Positions 1-8,870 are shown, numbered from the stretch's first letter. The stretch: 39,387 bases of DNA from Candidatus Aminicenantota bacterium (GCA_026393835.1 JAPKZK010000086.1:1-39387), one strand, 5' to 3'. A program made the numbers and translations. The notes: generated from the letters alone by a model not told the origin.

Positions 1-1389
1 GATTAACGGTTCCCATTTCCCATTAAACGCCATCTCTTTCATCAAGTCTTCATATTTGCTCAAATCGATGGCAAATAAACCGGTTTCCTCGTAGGTTTCT
101 TTGATATAATCGTAGTACAGGTGTTTGATGGCTTCATTGGGAATTTTAAGGATTGCTTTTTTTTCTTCATCGATGCCGGTAATGGTTAAAAGGCCGAAAT
201 AGTACAACAGGGAAATAAAATTTTCCGGGCTGGCCAGTTTATGGACAGGGAAACGGTCGACGATAGTGGAATGAATGGAATTGTCTTCTATAATTTGCCG
301 GAGTTTGGAAAAATTGCCGTTGGTCTGACCGGCGCCGGCGCTGGCGCTTTTTTTGTCGATGACTATCAAATGGCGCAATTTATCATAATCGATCCTGGCA
401 TTATAGTCGATAAGACTCCCGGGCAATTGGGAATCGATCATATATTCCTTGAGGAAGTATAATATATGAACGGTGTTAAATACTTCATTGGAGGCATAGA
501 GGGAAAACCGGTAATGGTTATACCATTGACTCATAATTTCCATCAGTTCCGGGGTGGAATGGCGGATTTTCCCGGTTTGCCGGTAGTATTCGATCATGGT
601 TTCCACTTCCGGTCGAGTGAATCCCATGATCTCGTTGATATCGGAATGGAGGGAAATATTCGTGGCGATATTAAACCCGGAGGTGACGTCATCCAGGGTT
701 ATGGGGGACACGCCGGTCATAAATAACCGGGAAATAGGGGCTTCGGTATCGGTAGTGCCGGCTTTAAGGACATTAAAAAATGCCCGGAAAAAGCCCCCAC
801 CGTGGGTTATTTTTTCAAATTCTTTTTCGCCGGCTTCGGATAGGATGGTATTGGCAAAGTTATCGTATTCGTCGATGATGACATATAATTTTTGTTTTTT
901 TCGTAAGCAGTAATTTAAAAGAGTATCCATCACTTCTGAGGCGCTTTTTTTTGAATCGAATTCCGCTTTCGCTTCTTTGATGTCAATATCCAGGAATTCT
1001 TGATATTTCGACACAAAAAAATGAGCGGCATTTTTAATACGGGTCAGGAATGCGGCTTCCACCAGTGAGACCCCGGGGTTCACCATGGAAAAATTCAGTT
1101 TTAATACCATGTAGCTGTTTTTTTCCCTGGTGGGGTTCCGGTGGATATCGGAACCCATGAAAAAATAATCGAAGCGGTCTTTATAGTGGATATCATAGTA
1201 AGCTTCCATTATCCCCAGGAAGAGTGATTTCCCGAAACGACGGGGGCGAATGAGAAATAAAAAATCCCCTTTTTCTTCGATATCTCTTATAAACCGGGTT
1301 TTGTCCACGTAATAAAGATTTGTTTTCCTGAAATCATTGAAATCGGTTTTCCCATAAGGAATACGTTTTAATTGTTGTACTTCGTTCAT
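1..1389 (-). CDS. AAA-ATPase-like protein (AAA-ATPase_like/DUF1703 family), 3' end off the window
   Basis: The frame is open from ATG 1389 to the window edge (463 codons seen) and starts MNEVQQLKRIPYGKTDF. Residues 20-45 hold the YVDKTRFI element typical of AAA-ATPase_like (PF09820) proteins. A Walker-A-like RPRRFGKS lies at about 48-55 and a Walker B VIIDEYDNF at about 170-178. Full-length members are about 500-580 aa and end in a PD-(D/E)XK nuclease-like domain (PF08011), which would lie beyond the edge. The family is abundant in gut and anaerobe genomes, but its cellular role is not established. No strong Shine-Dalgarno is visible before the ATG (GATGGAGCT). The gene is convergent with nothing and follows the SBBP gene on the same strand after 185 bp of repeats. 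I am confident of the family and make no functional claim beyond ATP-dependent, possibly nuclease-linked, activity. Confidence 0.85.
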   Translation of the reverse strand, partial: MNEVQQLKRIPYGKTDFNDFRKTNLYYVDKTRFIRDIEEKGDFLFLIRPRRFGKSLFLGIMEAYYDIHYKDRFDYFFMGSDIHRNPTREKNSYMVLKLNFSMVNPGVSLVEAAFLTRIKNAAHFFVSKYQEFLDIDIKEAKAEFDSKKSASEVMDTLLNYCLRKKQKLYVIIDEYDNFANTILSEAGEKEFEKITHGGGFFRAFFNVLKAGTTDTEAPISRLFMTGVSPITLDDVTSGFNIATNISLHSDINEIMGFTRPEVETMIEYYRQTGKIRHSTPELMEIMSQWYNHYRFSLYASNEVFNTVHILYFLKEYMIDSQLPGSLIDYNARIDYDKLRHLIVIDKKSASAGAGQTNGNFSKLRQIIEDNSIHSTIVDRFPVHKLASPENFISLLYYFGLLTITGIDEEKKAILKIPNEAIKHLYYDYIKETYEETGLFAIDLSKYEDLMKEMAFNGKWEPLI

Positions 1390-1574
1390 AGCTCCATCTT
1401 AAATCAAAAAATCCCAATTGTCAACTGTTCGGCCATTAGGTCGGCAATTCTCATTTTGATCTATAAAATAGAAATTTTAATTTGGGCAGACACGGGGGCC
1501 TGCCCCTTTTAGAGATTTTTTTTATAAAAACCTCCCTGGTGTTTCTTTGTGCCTTTGTGCCCTGGCGGCTATTT
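1390..1574. repeat. Intergenic gap with two dispersed repeats
   Basis: Positions 1455-1507 hold a segment (GCAATTCTCATTTTGATC, then AAATT, then GGGCAGACACGGGGGCCTGC) whose reverse complement recurs at about 33855-33920. Positions 1525-1565 hold a second dispersed element related to GGCACAAAGAAACACCA, which recurs at 34545-34580 and 35120-35150. No gene is visible. The T-run at 1517-1524 lies downstream of the 1575 stop on the minus strand. Confidence 0.65.
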
Positions 1575-3131
1575 TCAGGGCAGCAAAACTTCGGCGCCTC
1601 CACCGATTGAAAAATAGCTGTCGCCGGTATCGCTCAAATTTAAGCCCGCATCTACACTGGATATTTTTATTTTGTACTTTGTTCCCTGCGGATGATTCGC
1701 CGGTATGGTCCAGGTGTATTTCCCCGTTGCAGCCGGTGTGCTTGCAGAAACAACTGTTTTCAGTAATGTCCCCTTGTACAATTCGATCTTGATGTTGTCG
1801 ATCCCCAGGGAACGCCACGTAATGTCAACACCCTGTTTCATTTTCCATTTTTCGCCCCCGTTGGGTGAAATCAAGGAAATGGAAGGTGTTGGTTTTATAG
1901 AAAACATCATGGATAAATCTTTCGCGATCACACCCGGATCGACGCAGGTAACTTTCACCTGGTAATCGCTCCCAAACGGCATTCTATCCGGTATCGTCCA
2001 ATTGTAGGAATGGGAGGCAGCCGGAACGGAAGGCGCAATAACGGTAAAGGATTTTCCACCTTTGTAGAGTTCGATTTTGACCTTATCGATTTCGTAAGCC
2101 TCCCAGGAAATGGTACAGGCTGCGCCCATCTGCATAGTGGTTCCCTGGGGGGGTGCGGTTACTTTAACGCTTCGCGTTTTGATATCAAACCCGGTTTTCA
2201 GGTTATCGGGTTGAAATTGCATTGATCCGGCTGTGTCGTACGTTTTGCCGGTGGTACTGTTTATTAGTTTGAATTTGATTGTTTCTCCACCGGTATTCCC
2301 CAGGATGGTGGCGAAATAAGCCCCGCCGGTTTTAACCAGACTGAGGGACCTGCCGTCGTTTTCGCCTTTAGGGCCGATAGTGGCCAGGTAATATCCGGCG
2401 GTATTCACAACCTGGCCTTCAAAACAGACTTTCCCAACGGCCACCATGTTGTACTGGTTGCCTTTAATAACAGGCCAGGAAACAAACTGAGTCTCCTGTG
2501 CATTTATGGCGGCGCTCTTTTTACTGCGCTGATCGGGGAATACTACCACACCATACGGATAGACCAGCGTCCCGGGGGTGCTCATTAATATTGTATAGCC
2601 TTTATTAGGCTCCATGTCGGTCAAATCGCCGTACAGGGAGGAGCCTATTTTAATGACTGCCCTGTATTGGCTCTTGATCTGGCTTACCGGGGTCATTATC
2701 GAATCGATGGCATCTTCCAGCGGTTGCGCCAGTGAAGGCAGGTAAGCGGTCCAGTTCCAGCCGGTAATCAAAGACAGCGGCTGATTGAAGGGAATGGTCG
2801 AACCGTTCACGGTCACGACGCAGTCTTGATTGGTTTTGACTTTATACATGATTCCATTGGCAACGCCGGACATATCGGCGAGGTCGCCGATCCAATTGCC
2901 GCTGGAATAAATGGCGGCCTGGGACTGGCTCTTGACCTGTTCGATAACGCCGTTGAGACCGGCGAAAACCGAATTGAGGGAGGTATCGCCGGGCAGGACA
3001 TTGAAGGATATCCAATTCCAGCCGTTAACCAATGCGATGTTCTGTCCCCTGGGGCCGAAATGAAGCGACAGCCCGTTATAGACATTATTGTCAATGAAAT
3101 CCACGGTTTCACTGCCGTCCAGGGAAGGTCC
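1575..3131 (-). pseudogene. C-terminal half of the SBBP surface protein, beyond an in-frame stop
   Basis: This open stretch is in exactly the same frame as the upstream SBBP ORF and is separated from it only by TAA at 3132-3134. Its content is a rest of a beta-domain, two NGWNWISF/TGWNW-type domains, a second copy of the beta-domain found just before the stop, and two Ig-like domains introduced by ISWEAYEID and ITWRSLGID, ending GGGAEVLLP. The only in-frame starts near the break are GTG 3104 and further inside, without a nearby Shine-Dalgarno, so an independent gene is unlikely. It is either the dead 3' end of a nonsense-mutated 1398-codon gene, a readthrough product, or a sequencing artefact. 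The Ig-like domains resemble Kre9/KNH-type cell-surface modules. Confidence 0.7.
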
Positions 3132-5771
3132 TTAGGGCAGCGGCCACAATTTGAAATAGATGGTTTCGCCGGAAGTGGCATTGCTGCCGACAGTAAGGAT
3201 GTAATTTCCATTGGCTTGCACAGTTGCGGCGCCCCGGCAATCGGGAGCTCCACCGGGTCCGAAAGCGGCGATCCAGTCCCCTACCGCTGCCGGGTTATTG
3301 CCATTATAGGCTTTTCCGTACACGATCATGTTGTATTGTAAATTTTCAATGGGCGTCCAGCCGGCCGGGTTGGAGAAGAGGAAATGGGCGGTAATGGTCA
3401 TATTGGCGGTCACATTGGTAACGGTTAAGGGATTATCGGTGGTGGTAACAAAACCGCCGGTGCCAGTCCAGTTGACGAATTGATAACCGCTGTTGGGTAC
3501 TGCTTCAACGGTTGAGCAATTCCCTCCATAATCGACTGTCTGAGTCGTAACCCCGGTCAAGTTTCCGCCGTTTCCGGCGGCAAAGTTCACTGTAGAGGGA
3601 AGATTAGTCCATGAAATTTTGGCTACAAAGCCATCAAAATCAGCCCCATTAAAGGTCAAGTCCGGCCCGACAGTAACCGGGAAAGAGGTTTCTGTGGATT
3701 CAGTATCCCCTCCCACATAGACGCAGCCGGAGCCATCCACCGCGATGCTTGTGCCATAATCTCTATTTGAACCCCCGATATAGCCGCAATAATCGAGCCC
3801 GGTTCCGTCGGCCTTGACTCTGGTCACAAAGGCATCATTATAACCCCCATTGTAAGTTAGATCGGGTCCGACCGTTACCGGAAAATCGGTTTCGGTGGAA
3901 GTCGTATACCCGGTTATGTAGGCGCAGACATTGGCATCGACCGCGATTCTCCAGCCCTCCTCCTCCCCTGAACCGCCGATATAACCGCAGTATACCAGGC
4001 TGACGCCATCGGCCTTGACCTTAGCCACAAAGGCATCTTTATTACCATTGTAGGTCAAATCCGGCCCGACTGTCACCGGGAAAGAGGTTTCGGAGGACCA
4101 GGTATACCCAGTTATATAGGCGCAGCCTGCTGCATCTATGGCGATTCCATTACTTGTATCCACATTCAAACCCCCGATATACCCGCAGTAATCGAGAGCG
4201 GTTCCATCGGCTTTGACTTTGGCCACAAAGGCGTCATAAAGACCCCCATTGTAGGTCAGGTCCGGCCCGACTGTCACCGGGAAAGAGATTTCTGTAGATT
4301 CAGTTCGCCCGATCAAATAGGCGTAGCCTAAGACGTCCACATCGATTCCATAGCCAATATCGTCTCCTGCCCCCCCAATATACCCGCAAAACTCCAGTCC
4401 GGTTCCATCAATCTTGACTTTAGCCACAAAGGCATCACGGATTCCATTGAATGTCAGGCCCGGCCCGACAGTCACGGGGAACGTGGTTTCGGTGGAGTAA
4501 GTAAATCCGGTTATATAGGCGCAGCCCGAGGCGTCCACAGCGATTCCAAATCCATCTTCCCTGGCTACACCTCCAATATAGCCGCAATATTCGAGCGCCG
4601 TTCCACCGGTGTTGATTTTGGCCACAAAGACATCATATTCGCCCCCATTGTAGGTCAGGTCCGGCCCGATTGTCACCGGGAAAGTGGTTTCGGCTGAACC
4701 GGTATACCCAGTCACATAGGCGCAACCCGACGTATCCACGGAGATATCCCACCCACATTCTTTTGCCGATCCCCCGATATACCCGCAGTATACCAGGCCG
4801 GTTCCAGCGGCGTTGATTTTGGCCACAAAGACATCGCCATTACCATTGTAGGTCAAATCGGGCCCGACCGTTACCGGGAAATCGGTTTCGGTGGATTCAG
4901 TATACCCGGTTATGTATGCGCAGCCAGAGTTGTCCACATCAATATAATTGTAGAATTCCTCCAATGATCCCCCAACATATCCACAGTAAACGATGACCAC
5001 AGGATCAAGGATCAATATCTGATTCTTATCGTATTTCCCTATTGAAAAACCATAGGTAACAACTGGTGTATCTTGCGTTTCTTTTCCATTTTCTACAGCA
5101 TATTTCAACGAAACACTTTCGCGTTTACCGGCGAAATCCTGCCAGGCCACCGGCGTGTCATCGACAAAACCACCGACCTTGGTCTTCACTTCCAGTTGGC
5201 CCTGATTGTTTTCTTTGACACTATCGGCCCCCCGGTAAGCCAGCTTAATTTGAGAGGGGTCCGCCCCCGGATGCACCACGAACTCGTACTTCATCTTGTT
5301 GACCGTGCCGTAATAGACCAGGTCGATGCCGGGCCAGAGTTCACGGTAAAGGATTTTCGAGGCGGCCTGGAGACCTGTTTGCCAGTCTTTAGCCTTACCT
5401 TTAAAATAAGAGATAACCGTACCGCTCTTTTCGAGACATTCCGGTTTCACGTCTTTCCTGGCGCCGACAAAATCCAGCTTAACGACCCAGCGCGGCGAGG
5501 ACAGGGCATAGGTCAATCCGGTCGCGGTAAAATAAACGCTTTTATCTTTTCCCTGGATATAAAAATAGACCTGCTTGTCCATCTGCCCCTTATTGGGGAT
5601 GAAAGAGAGCGGCATTTTGCCGTAATCTTTGTCCATTTTTACTTTCGCCTGCCCGGCCTCGATTTGCGCAGCCTGGGGCAAATCGTTCCCCTGCTTCACC
5701 CGAGAATCGTAAGCTGAAACGGTAATAAATCCTACAATCAGAAACATAGTTATTAAATCCCATCTCTTCAT
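3132..5771 (-). CDS. Secreted SBBP-repeat beta-propeller protein (879 aa up to TAA)
   Basis: Start ATG 5771 follows GGAGG with a 7-nt spacer. Residues 1-20 (MKRWDLITMFLIVGFITVSA) look like a signal peptide. Residues of about 50-250 match the N-terminal domain that often precedes SBBP repeats (motifs FIPNKGQ, WPGIDLVYYG, KYEFVVHPGADP). Seven repeats of about 67 aa follow, each with YIGG, GCAYITG, FPVTVGPDLT and DAFVAKV; seven copies suggest a seven-bladed propeller (SBBP, PF06739). Next come an InlB-B/Listeria-type repeat domain (VPNSGYQFVNWTG, NMTITAHF) and a beta-domain (LQYNMIVYGKAY to GETIYFKLWPLP), which is cut by TAA. The protein is probably exported and surface-attached. A promoter lies at 5900-5928. 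Ligand and function are unknown. Confidence 0.85.
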   Translation of the reverse strand: MKRWDLITMFLIVGFITVSAYDSRVKQGNDLPQAAQIEAGQAKVKMDKDYGKMPLSFIPNKGQMDKQVYFYIQGKDKSVYFTATGLTYALSSPRWVVKLDFVGARKDVKPECLEKSGTVISYFKGKAKDWQTGLQAASKILYRELWPGIDLVYYGTVNKMKYEFVVHPGADPSQIKLAYRGADSVKENNQGQLEVKTKVGGFVDDTPVAWQDFAGKRESVSLKYAVENGKETQDTPVVTYGFSIGKYDKNQILILDPVVIVYCGYVGGSLEEFYNYIDVDNSGCAYITGYTESTETDFPVTVGPDLTYNGNGDVFVAKINAAGTGLVYCGYIGGSAKECGWDISVDTSGCAYVTGYTGSAETTFPVTIGPDLTYNGGEYDVFVAKINTGGTALEYCGYIGGVAREDGFGIAVDASGCAYITGFTYSTETTFPVTVGPGLTFNGIRDAFVAKVKIDGTGLEFCGYIGGAGDDIGYGIDVDVLGYAYLIGRTESTEISFPVTVGPDLTYNGGLYDAFVAKVKADGTALDYCGYIGGLNVDTSNGIAIDAAGCAYITGYTWSSETSFPVTVGPDLTYNGNKDAFVAKVKADGVSLVYCGYIGGSGEEEGWRIAVDANVCAYITGYTTSTETDFPVTVGPDLTYNGGYNDAFVTRVKADGTGLDYCGYIGGSNRDYGTSIAVDGSGCVYVGGDTESTETSFPVTVGPDLTFNGADFDGFVAKISWTNLPSTVNFAAGNGGNLTGVTTQTVDYGGNCSTVEAVPNSGYQFVNWTGTGGFVTTTDNPLTVTNVTANMTITAHFLFSNPAGWTPIENLQYNMIVYGKAYNGNNPAAVGDWIAAFGPGGAPDCRGAATVQANGNYILTVGSNATSGETIYFKLWPLP

Positions 5772-5804
5772 AATTTAACCTCCAATGATTAATTTTTAAA
5801 AGTA

Positions 5805-5879
5805 TTATAGAAAGGTTTCCGCTGTCTTTGAATTTCCTGTTGATTCCATCTTCTCCTTGTTAAACGCTTCTTTTTTCAT
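5805..5879 (-). CDS. 24-codon leader ORF upstream of the SBBP gene
   Basis: ATG 5879 is preceded by AAAGGAAG at proper Shine-Dalgarno distance and lies about 14 nt downstream of the predicted transcription start. It encodes MKKEAFNKEKMESTGNSKTA followed by ETFL and TAA, a charged Lys/Glu-rich peptide. It ends 33 nt before the SBBP start codon, which has its own Shine-Dalgarno. It could be a translated leader peptide or a chance ORF; no database family was recognised. Confidence 0.4.
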   Translation of the reverse strand: MKKEAFNKEKMESTGNSKTAETFL

Positions 5880-5899
5880 TTTCTTCCTTTCTGATATGT

Positions 5900-5928
5900 A
5901 TAGTAAATCTATCTGTGTAAAATGTCAA
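5900..5928 (-). promoter_or_regulatory. Sigma-70-type promoter for the SBBP gene
   Basis: On the minus strand the -35 is TTGACA (5928-5923), the spacer is 17 bp and the -10 is TACTAT (5905-5900). The predicted start of transcription is near 5893. Confidence 0.75.
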
Positions 5929-5997
5929 ACATAATCCTCAGAAATATTAATTTTTTTAATGGGAGCGACTCCCCCAACCCAACATGCGTTTCACTGC

Positions 5998-6195
5998 CGG
6001 ATGGAAAACCAACTGTCGCTGATGTCGTTGAGATTTACGCCGGTGTCCACACTGGATATTTTTATTTTGAACTTCGTTCCCAGCGCATGATTCGTCGGGA
6101 GAAACTGCGGAACATGCAAAGAAAAATAATATATCCCACGCGCCGCGCAGCTATACCCCGGTATTGGGGACAGCTTCAGCAGTGGTATTATATCC
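5998..6195 (-). pseudogene. Internally deleted ghost of an SBBP-type surface protein
   Basis: Translating the minus strand from about 6102 down gives PTNHALGTKFKIKISSVDTG and then VNLNDISDSWFS. This aligns with the C-terminal Ig-like domain of the intact gene (PANHPQGTKYKIKISSVDAG). About 60-90 bp upstream, in another frame, the strand reads NTTAEAVPNTGV, matching STVEAVPNSGYQ of the InlB-B-like domain. In the intact gene these pieces are about 1.7 kb apart; here they almost touch. Frameshifts and stops separate them. The plus-strand 108-codon ORF through here is a shadow of this relic. Confidence 0.8.
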
Positions 6196-6306
6196 AGAAA
6201 GTTTTTACCGAATATCTGGCGATTATCTCATCCCGGGTAACTAAATAGGCAGTATCTCCCACACATCTTCAAGTAGATTTTTCTTGTATGTCCCTTTTTC
6301 CGCTCC

Positions 6307-6346
6307 GGGACTAAAGTCCCTTTTTTAAAAAAGGGACTTTAGTCCC
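6307..6346. repeat. 40-bp perfect palindrome
   Basis: GGGACTAAAGTCCCTTTTTT is followed directly by its exact reverse complement. As RNA it would form a 20-bp stem with no loop-forming bases. It ends one base before the -35 box of the LRR gene promoter. The T-rich half could terminate minus-strand or plus-strand transcripts; otherwise it may bind a regulator or be an extrusion site. Confidence 0.85.
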
Positions 6347-6347
6347 A

Positions 6348-6376
6348 TTGCCAAAACAACTACTTCGATTTATTAT
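6348..6376 (+). promoter_or_regulatory. Promoter of the LRR gene
   Basis: -35 TTGCCA (6348-6353), 17-bp spacer, -10 TATTAT (6371-6376). A strong Shine-Dalgarno (AAGGAGG) follows and the ATG is at 6400. Confidence 0.7.
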
Positions 6377-6399
6377 TAGGCATAGGATAAGGAGGAAAC

Positions 6400-8790
6400 A
6401 TGAAGAAGAAAATTTTTTGTTTTTTAATTATTATGGTAGTGCAATTATCAAATTTAGTTTTTGGCGCAATTTCTGCCGAGGAACGAGCGGCATTGATTGC
6501 ATTGTACAATAGCACCAAAGGGGATAACTGGAACTATAACCAGGGCTGGAAGACCCCACCGCTGCATACCGATGGATTTGCTGTGCCGGGTACTGAAGGA
6601 GGTTGGTTCGGGATTACTGTTATGGGTGATTATGTGACTGGTATCGACCTGTCCTATAGATCACTCAACGGCGTCATTCCTTCGCAACTAAGTAATCTCA
6701 CACGTTTAAAAATCCTTAACCTGGGTAACAACTCCCTGAGCGACCACATTCCTTTCGAATTAGGCAATCTCAGCAATTTGGAATATCTTTACCTGGACAA
6801 CAACATACTGAGATTGTATATCCCCCGTGAATTAAGCAATCTTAGTAAGTTGCAATGCCTTGATTTGTCTTCCAATCAACTGATGTGGGGCATCCCTCCC
6901 GAATTGGGTGATCTTAGTCGGTTAGAATATCTTGATCTGTCTTCCAACCCCCTGCGCGAGAGTATCCCTATTCAATTAGGCAAACTCAGTAATTTGAGAG
7001 TTCTTTCCCTGCACGGCGCCCGACTAAGCGGGAGTATCCCTTCTCAATTAGGCGATCTCAGAAATTTAAATATTCTCTACTTGTACGAAAACGAACTGAG
7101 CGGCAACATTCCTCCTGAATTGGGAAATCTCATAAATTTAACAGAACTTGATCTGCATTGGAACCAACTAAACGGGATGATTCCTTCTCAATTAGGTAAT
7201 CTCAGTAAGTTGACATCGATCGATCTACGTGCGAACCAACTAAACGGGAGTATTCCTTCTCAATTAGGTAATCTCAGTAATTTGACAATGCTTGACCTGT
7301 GGGACAACCGACTGAGCGGCTGTATCCCATCCGAATTAGGCAATCTCAGTAATTTGAAACGTCTTTACCTGGACGAAAACCAACTGAGTGGGAGTATCCC
7401 ATTTGAATTAGGCAATCTCAGTAATTTGGAAGCGCTTCGCCTGCGTTACAACCGATTGAGCGGAGAAATCCCTTCAAGTTTTACAAATTTAACAAGCATA
7501 ACCTATTTAGATATTGCCTATAACTGTCTTACTGCAACCGATATGAATCTTATCGCCTGGCTCAACAGTCATGACCGCGATTGGGAAGCCCATCAAGATC
7601 AGTGTGGCGGCTTACCGGAAAAATATCCGCCTTTCGGTTCTTTAGATACACCCGTGGAGGGTTCCACGGTTGCCGGAAGTATTGCCGTTACCGGTTGGGC
7701 GCTTGATGACGGGGGGCTGGCGAGTGTCAAGATATACCTTATCCAGGGAGACACGCAAACGTATATCGGCGATGCTTTATTGATCGAAGGGGCCAGACCG
7801 GATGTGGCTTCGGCTTACCCGGACTACCCCGGCAATACCAAAGCAGGATGGGGATATATGATGCTCACCAATTTCTTCCCCTACGGGGGGAACGGCGAAT
7901 ATTTAATTTCCGCTATTGCCACTGACCTGGTGGGCAAAACAACGATATTAGGACCAAAATTGATCTATGCAGATAATACCAATGCAGTCAAGCCTTTTGG
8001 CGCCATCGATACCCCCACACAGGGAGGTACTGCCATGGGACGCAGTTTTGTCAACTGGGGCTGGGTATTAACTCCGCAGCCCAACCGGATTCCCTGGGAT
8101 GGTTCGACCATCAGCGTCTGGGTGGATGGCGTCAACAAAGGCCACCCGGTATACGATATCCATCGGGATGACATAGTCAAGCTCTTCCCCAATTATGCCA
8201 ACAGCAGCAGCGCCGCCGGGTATTTCTACCTGGACACCACCAAATATCCCGATGGCGTCCACACCATTTTTTGGATTGCCGCGGACAACGGCGGCAACAG
8301 CGAAGGCATCGGCAGCAGATATTTTACCATTCAAAATAACGGGAGCGATATGGAGAAAGTAGGGGGCAGGGGGCAGGCGTCAGGGGTCAAGGAAAAACGT
8401 AGGGGCGAACCCCCGTGTTCGCCCATCAACGACCGGTTCGGCGCTGTGGATATTATAAAAGGATATGGAGAAGATGCCACCGCCATTCCACAGGCGGTCT
8501 ATCCCGATGAGAACGGGATAATCGCCGTCGTCATCAAAGAACTGGAACGAGTGGAAATCCAATTAGGCGAAAACAATGCCGATATCCGGGGCTACTTAAT
8601 AAGCAGCAATGGATTAAATAAATTACCCATCGGCTCCACCCTGGACGCCAAAAACGGGACATTTTCCTGGATTCCCGGCCCCGGGTTCATCGGTAATTAT
8701 TCCCTTGTTTTTATTTTGACCGATGCCAATGGCCAGTCATTTAAAAAGTCCATTGAAATAAAGATCGAACCAAAGTTCATTGGAAAATAA
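6400..8790 (+). CDS. Secreted leucine-rich-repeat protein with Ig-like domains
   Basis: The 796-aa product has a signal peptide (about 1-22, ending LVFGA) and then a cap similar to LRRNT of plant receptor-like proteins (ERAALIALYNSTKGDNW). At about 85-380 there are roughly twelve 24-residue plant-type LRRs of the form IPSQLGNLSNLTxLDLxxNxLSG. Ig/discoidin-like beta domains occupy about 410-530 and 540-650 (GSIAVTGWALDD, SISVWVDGVNKG). A last beta domain ends FSWIPGPGFIGNYSLVFILT. Residues of about 652-677 (KVGGRGQASGVKEKRRGEPP) are encoded by an intergenic repeat that has entered the frame. The start is set by AAGGAGG six bases upstream. The protein is probably extracellular and adhesive or recognitive; the ligand is unknown. 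Confidence 0.88.
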   Translation: MKKKIFCFLIIMVVQLSNLVFGAISAEERAALIALYNSTKGDNWNYNQGWKTPPLHTDGFAVPGTEGGWFGITVMGDYVTGIDLSYRSLNGVIPSQLSNLTRLKILNLGNNSLSDHIPFELGNLSNLEYLYLDNNILRLYIPRELSNLSKLQCLDLSSNQLMWGIPPELGDLSRLEYLDLSSNPLRESIPIQLGKLSNLRVLSLHGARLSGSIPSQLGDLRNLNILYLYENELSGNIPPELGNLINLTELDLHWNQLNGMIPSQLGNLSKLTSIDLRANQLNGSIPSQLGNLSNLTMLDLWDNRLSGCIPSELGNLSNLKRLYLDENQLSGSIPFELGNLSNLEALRLRYNRLSGEIPSSFTNLTSITYLDIAYNCLTATDMNLIAWLNSHDRDWEAHQDQCGGLPEKYPPFGSLDTPVEGSTVAGSIAVTGWALDDGGLASVKIYLIQGDTQTYIGDALLIEGARPDVASAYPDYPGNTKAGWGYMMLTNFFPYGGNGEYLISAIATDLVGKTTILGPKLIYADNTNAVKPFGAIDTPTQGGTAMGRSFVNWGWVLTPQPNRIPWDGSTISVWVDGVNKGHPVYDIHRDDIVKLFPNYANSSSAAGYFYLDTTKYPDGVHTIFWIAADNGGNSEGIGSRYFTIQNNGSDMEKVGGRGQASGVKEKRRGEPPCSPINDRFGAVDIIKGYGEDATAIPQAVYPDENGIIAVVIKELERVEIQLGENNADIRGYLISSNGLNKLPIGSTLDAKNGTFSWIPGPGFIGNYSLVFILTDANGQSFKKSIEIKIEPKFIGK
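8358..8424 (+). repeat. Dispersed intergenic repeat inserted in frame inside the LRR gene
   Basis: The G-rich part (about 8358-8390, GGGGGCAGGGGGCAGG and CAGGGGTCAAGG) resembles tracts at 28380-28460 and 29726-29760. The part at 8399-8424 (GTAGGGGCGAACCCCCGTGT) matches copies at 28908-28933 and 29790-29816, which lie between genes. The insertion keeps the frame open, giving a Gly/Arg/Lys-rich linker between two beta domains. Confidence 0.75.
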
Positions 8791-8804
8791 CAGCCGCTAA
8801 TTTT

Positions 8805-8870
8805 ATGCCTCCGGCAGCCAGGGAACCTTTTTGAAAAAAGGTTCCATGGACCCTCCAAAAACTTTTGCCT
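8805..8870. terminator. Repeat-type terminator after the LRR gene
   Basis: GCCTCCGGCAGCCAGG leads into the inverted repeat GGAACCTTTTT/AAAAAAGGTTCC (8822-8845), then TGGACCCTCC and a T-run. The element faces the convergent ATPase gene, so it may act both ways. Related elements lie at 21531-21610 and, more distantly, 19296-19411. Confidence 0.65.

Noticed and set aside
1575..3104. Separate gene starting at GTG 3104
   Set aside because: There is no Shine-Dalgarno, the start is in the middle of a beta-domain, and the frame is identical to the upstream gene.
3132..3134. Selenocysteine or pyrrolysine recoding
   Set aside because: Those use TGA and TAG; this is TAA with no visible recoding element.
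2813..3253. Frameshift joining the two SBBP halves
   Set aside because: Both halves are in the same frame. The overlapping ORF in another frame is low-complexity and a shadow. The interruption is a stop codon, not an indel.
5922..6248. 108-codon plus-strand ORF
   Set aside because: It lies antisense to the ghost of an SBBP-type gene and has no ribosome-binding site.
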